A stretch of 64,000 bases of DNA from positions 1-64,000 of the forward strand of contig CAIZLD010000055.1 in the NCBI GenBank assembly GCA_903933715.1. Direction: 5' to 3'. The notes beneath the pieces are model-generated. The model ran no database searches and was not told where the DNA came from. It saw only the letters and a program-made list of their open reading frames with translations. Positions 60,875 through 64,000 of this stretch are shown in pieces; position 1 is the first letter of the stretch, and each line of letters begins with the position of its first letter. The stretch comes from an uncultured Spartobacteria bacterium (GTDB taxonomy: Bacteria; Verrucomicrobiota; Verrucomicrobiia; Chthoniobacterales; Chthoniobacteraceae). The position numbers and the translations under genes were made by a program.

Positions 60875-62870
60875 AATTCTCAGAGCCAGTCTGTTTGCAT
60901 TCGTGGTCTTGCTTACAGGAGAGGTGAATGCGGCACCCCCCTTTTTCGAGATCAGAAATATTCGAGTCCTGTCTGCCCCGCTGCCGGCATCGAAGGTTTG
61001 GACAGAGATTCCAGACGCCAGATTTCGCGGTAGAATGAGAAAGGTGCTGATTAATGTTCCTTCCAAGGGTCTTTATGAGTCGGTTCCTGATCCAAAGAAG
61101 CCCGGCAAAACTATGCGGCAATTTGCACCGTGCCTTTGGATGGAAGTTCGAGCGAGAGAAAAAACAAGCACTACGGGCGGTGTCTTCGCGAAGATCTATA
61201 TTTACGATGAAGCAAAACACCTCGTTGCAACATTACCCGTCCCCTCCAATTGCTTGGGGGGGCTTCCGCCATTCCTAGAATCTGATAACGCGACCGACTT
61301 GCTCGTTCCCATCCCGAAGAACCTTCTCGGAAAACGGTGGAACGCGCTCGTGGTCATCGGCGATCAATATGAGGCTGCTGCAAAAACGCTGACAGGAAAC
61401 CTTTCCGAGTATAAATATCCAGAGCGTGAACTGGTCGCCCGCCAGGGTCGAGAGATGGTTGCAAGGCATAAAGTGGAAGACCCGGTGGTGACCTTGGCCG
61501 TAAAAACGCTTTGTCCCAAGCAGCCCGTTTTGACATTTCTAATGCGTCCGCCGAAAGGAATCTCGGACTACAGCGAGGTGGAAGGGGTTCTGTGCGCTGC
61601 CGTCTTGGCGAACAGCCCAGAGGAGATTAAGCAGATGCTTCTAGCGCAGGAAACAGAGAAGTTTGGGGACAAATTTGCCTTTGCCGATGAGCACAAGCTC
61701 GCAATTATTGCATGGGGTTCACGGAGGCTTTGGACAGGCAAAAACTACAGCGATCAAACGAAGGAAGAGATTCAGCTCGCAGATCGAGATTTTAACGATG
61801 TGGCTGATGCTTGGGAAAACGGGATAAAGCAGTTGGGAACGACGTATGGCATTCCGATGCACGATTTTCTTCTCTGGGGTATTTCGGGGGCCAGTCATTG
61901 GGCTGGTCGCATTGCACTTCGGAAGCCGGACTACTTTTTGGCTGTTCATGTTCACATCTCCCAACATTTTGATGCGCCACGAACTGAAGCAAACCGAATT
62001 CTATGGCTCCTAACCGCAGGCGAAATAGATATTGGTTACCAAAACACGATTCGATTTTTCCAAGATGCAAAGAAGCTTAATTACCCGATCATCCACAAAG
62101 GAATCGACGGTATGGGTCATGGGCGAAGCCCCATCACGGATACTCTAGGAACACATTTTTACGAGTATGCGCTATCTCTTCGTGCTGCTCGTGACGCATT
62201 CGACCAAGCGCAGAAAGATCCGCTACAGGCCAAATCGAATCTCAAGGGGCCATGGGTGGAAAGCTTTAGAAATCCTCCATTCTATGGTGATGTTGTCAAC
62301 CAAGAGAGTTGTCCTGCGGATCAGGCAGACAAGATTCCCGAAGCTTTTCGGACGGCGCTCCCGACGAAGGAGATTGCCACCGCATGGAGCTATAAGCTGA
62401 AGCCAGCTTCAGAATCCGCCGCTGAAATGAGGCCAGCCAATGCGGGAGAAAATTTGGCGCTCAACAAACCATTTGTCTGCTCGAATCCTCATCCTACGGT
62501 TCCCAAAAGCGGTGGGTTAACCGATGGTGAGTGGGATAATAAAACGAACCAGACTTTCATAACCGGCGATAGCCCGCAGTTTCCGAAGACCGCGACTATT
62601 GACTTAGTAACGGAATCAAATGTCAGCATGGTCTTTTTGGGAGTGCCTGTATATTCAGCAACAAAAACGATCATTGTTTCGGTAAGCGCCGACGGTAAAA
62701 ATTTTGCCGATGTCGGGTCATACGTGTTCGCCTACGGTAACGAGGAGCAGCACTTGTTTACTTTCCCGGCCCGGCCAACGCGATATGTCCGTTTGACCTA
62801 CCCGGATCACTATGGCCAGAGGTTTTATGTCTGTACAAGCGAAGTGGAGGTTTACGCTCCAGAAAAATAG
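60864..62870 (+). CDS. Secreted hydrolase-like protein with a discoidin (F5/8 C) domain
   Basis: 668 aa. Signal peptide (LRASLFAFVVLLTGEVNA). The middle holds an alpha/beta-hydrolase-like elbow LWGISGASHWAGRIA (Ser in GISGAS) and a late HxG motif GMGHGRSP. The last 140 residues form an F5/8-type-C/discoidin jelly roll (NLALNKPFVCSNPHP; LTDGEWDNKT; RYVRLTYPDHYGQRFYVCTSEVEVY), a carbohydrate- or lipid-binding module. Its start overlaps the ligase fragment by 11 bases, so it was inserted into or assembled next to that gene. Confidence 0.75.
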   Translation: MYSRILRASLFAFVVLLTGEVNAAPPFFEIRNIRVLSAPLPASKVWTEIPDARFRGRMRKVLINVPSKGLYESVPDPKKPGKTMRQFAPCLWMEVRAREKTSTTGGVFAKIYIYDEAKHLVATLPVPSNCLGGLPPFLESDNATDLLVPIPKNLLGKRWNALVVIGDQYEAAAKTLTGNLSEYKYPERELVARQGREMVARHKVEDPVVTLAVKTLCPKQPVLTFLMRPPKGISDYSEVEGVLCAAVLANSPEEIKQMLLAQETEKFGDKFAFADEHKLAIIAWGSRRLWTGKNYSDQTKEEIQLADRDFNDVADAWENGIKQLGTTYGIPMHDFLLWGISGASHWAGRIALRKPDYFLAVHVHISQHFDAPRTEANRILWLLTAGEIDIGYQNTIRFFQDAKKLNYPIIHKGIDGMGHGRSPITDTLGTHFYEYALSLRAARDAFDQAQKDPLQAKSNLKGPWVESFRNPPFYGDVVNQESCPADQADKIPEAFRTALPTKEIATAWSYKLKPASESAAEMRPANAGENLALNKPFVCSNPHPTVPKSGGLTDGEWDNKTNQTFITGDSPQFPKTATIDLVTESNVSMVFLGVPVYSATKTIIVSVSADGKNFADVGSYVFAYGNEEQHLFTFPARPTRYVRLTYPDHYGQRFYVCTSEVEVYAPEK

Positions 62871-62927
62871 TTGAAATTATCAAAGAAATGTTTGAACAGA
62901 AACACTTAAGCAACAAATAATACCCGC

Positions 62928-64000
62928 ATGGATATTCACTTTCAAGGGATCTGGCGCATGGACTGGGGTTTTGGAAACCCGAACAAGACTGCGGCTTTCA
63001 TTGCCCTTCTCATGATTGCAATCTGGGCGTTGCCGCTGATCCGGCGCTGGCTTTTTTGGGTTGCCCTCCCTATTTTTACAGCGTTGGGTGTTTGCCTTAT
63101 GCATACGATGTCGCGCGGCGGGTTTGTGGCCGCATTTGTGGGGCTTGGTGCTGTCTTATGGAAGCTGCCTCGTCCTTGGCCGCGTTTACATGTCCGTGCC
63201 GTTGCAGTTGCAGTGACGATCATGCTTGGCGGCGCAGTGGCGCTTCAGACGACCGCGCGTTTTGCGCAGAGCTATCAGGACCGCTCGATCACCAATCGTA
63301 TCGAGATATGGAAACGCGCTCCGCAAATGATCGTGGATGCTCCAGCAGGATGGGGCCTGGGCAATGCAGGCAACGCTTATGCCAGTTGGTATCAGCCGAT
63401 CAGTGATGGCGAGGAATATAGGACGCTCGTTAACAGCCATTTAACTTGGCTGGTCGAATTTGGCTGGCCGCTACGGATTCTATACGTTTTTGGCTGGTTT
63501 GCGGTGTTCGTTGTTTGCTATGGGGGAGCGGCACAAAGTAAAGCCGGATACGGAATTGCATTTGGGCTGTGGCTTACTTTTTTTGTCGCCAGCGCATTTA
63601 GTTCTGTTGCCGAAGTCCCCTGGCTCTGGGGTGCACCGGTCATTGGTCTTGCTGCCGTGTTGACTACGCGTTTTCGAAACCGAATTTGGCCAACCCGCCT
63701 CGCATGGGTATGTGGTATGGGGGCTGCTCTTGCGATATTAGGCACGCTCTATGGCATTGGAAGCACTGGCCCAGCAAGAAACCTATCTGTTTCCAATAGC
63801 GGTTCTATTTGCGTAGGCACGCGCAGTCCAAAGCTGTGGGTGCTTGTCAGCCCTCCGTTTGCTTTCAATACGATCTCCGCAAATTATCCACGAAACCTAC
63901 GTGAATATTGCAAGGATACCGCCAATTTGCCTGCAATCGGTTTTGCTGATTCGTTAGCCGGACTGCCGAACCTCACCGGGTGCAAGCTGGCTGTTATTGG
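62928..64000 (+). CDS. O-antigen-ligase-like polytopic membrane protein (partial, runs off the window)
   Basis: Open from ATG 62928 to the window edge (357 codons shown). Multiple membrane segments (AAFIALLMIAIWALPLI; LFWVALPIFTALGVCLM), the loop TMSRGGFVAAFVGLGAVLW, the IEIWKRAPQMIVDAPAGWGLGNAGN region and the LTWLVEFGWPLRILYVFGWF motif fit Wzy/WaaL-like O-antigen ligases. A soluble C-terminal part (APLAFN-like, NLPAIGFADSLAG) is beginning. A degenerate copy of its 5' half lies at 60470-60874. Confidence 0.8.
   Translation, partial: MDIHFQGIWRMDWGFGNPNKTAAFIALLMIAIWALPLIRRWLFWVALPIFTALGVCLMHTMSRGGFVAAFVGLGAVLWKLPRPWPRLHVRAVAVAVTIMLGGAVALQTTARFAQSYQDRSITNRIEIWKRAPQMIVDAPAGWGLGNAGNAYASWYQPISDGEEYRTLVNSHLTWLVEFGWPLRILYVFGWFAVFVVCYGGAAQSKAGYGIAFGLWLTFFVASAFSSVAEVPWLWGAPVIGLAAVLTTRFRNRIWPTRLAWVCGMGAALAILGTLYGIGSTGPARNLSVSNSGSICVGTRSPKLWVLVSPPFAFNTISANYPRNLREYCKDTANLPAIGFADSLAGLPNLTGCKLAVI

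Noticed and set aside
1-64000. tRNA, rRNA and CRISPR arrays
   Set aside because: Scanning found no cloverleaf-like or rRNA sequence and no regularly spaced repeats.

Overview
The window looks like the chromosome of a member of the Verrucomicrobiota (or a close PVC relative) carrying large stretches of mobile DNA. The host signal comes from a secreted protein with NDYAxxNxGQLK repeats, calcium-binding thrombospondin type 3 repeats, two DUF1573 proteins, an RHS/YD-repeat protein with an embedded C39-like peptidase domain, and genes that mostly lack strong Shine-Dalgarno sites. No rRNA, tRNA or CRISPR array was seen.

Layout. 1-5 kb: an IS21-type terminus, three small overlapping genes, an intact yifB (ComM-like AAA+ ATPase) and a 5'-truncated conjugative-type ATPase. 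5.3-17.3 kb: host-like cargo, namely the large secreted LamG/TSP3 protein, the RHS protein with two candidate immunity genes, and a DUF1573-rhodanese-MauE redox trio. 17.4-24.5 kb: a recombined island (tandem-HTH regulator, 3' half of a second yifB, ParB-like protein, PD-(D/E)XK-like protein, C5 DNA methyltransferase, ribbon-helix-helix protein, large serine recombinase, 5' half of the second yifB). 24.5-49.3 kb: an integrated conjugative or plasmid-like element with a conjugative ATPase, membrane proteins, HD phosphohydrolase, primase, replication-relaxation protein, trypsin-like protease, a second conjugative ATPase, histidine kinase, GIY-YIG and ADP-ribosyltransferase-like genes, an IS630 copy, hairpin clusters, tyrosine recombinase, a replication protein and an ArdC antirestriction protein. 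49.3-64 kb: host-like genes (hydrolases, an AsmA-like protein, an ABCG-type transporter operon, a cluster of secreted proteins, and an O-antigen-ligase-like protein running off the end).

The most notable observation is at 17.8-23.5 kb. The second yifB is cut exactly between codons 349 and 350, and its two halves lie 5.6 kb apart on opposite strands, each ending in the same 7-bp core (ATCCATG) in inverted orientation. Re-joining the two junctions on paper restores a 509-codon yifB, the same length as the intact paralogue at 1.1-2.7 kb. It also produces a near-perfect palindromic site (12-base arms, 11 of 12 paired) and an in-frame join of the serine recombinase to the tandem-HTH gene. The segment therefore looks like the product of serine-recombinase recombination between an att-type palindrome and yifB, most simply as a DNA inversion. 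The inverted segment carries a three-gene candidate modification/defence operon.

In the un-inverted arrangement the conjugative ATPase, yifB, the ParB-nuclease-methyltransferase operon, the recombinase and the HTH regulator would all read in one direction. Recombination breaks yifB, swaps the C-terminus of the recombinase and separates the HTH gene from its upstream partner.
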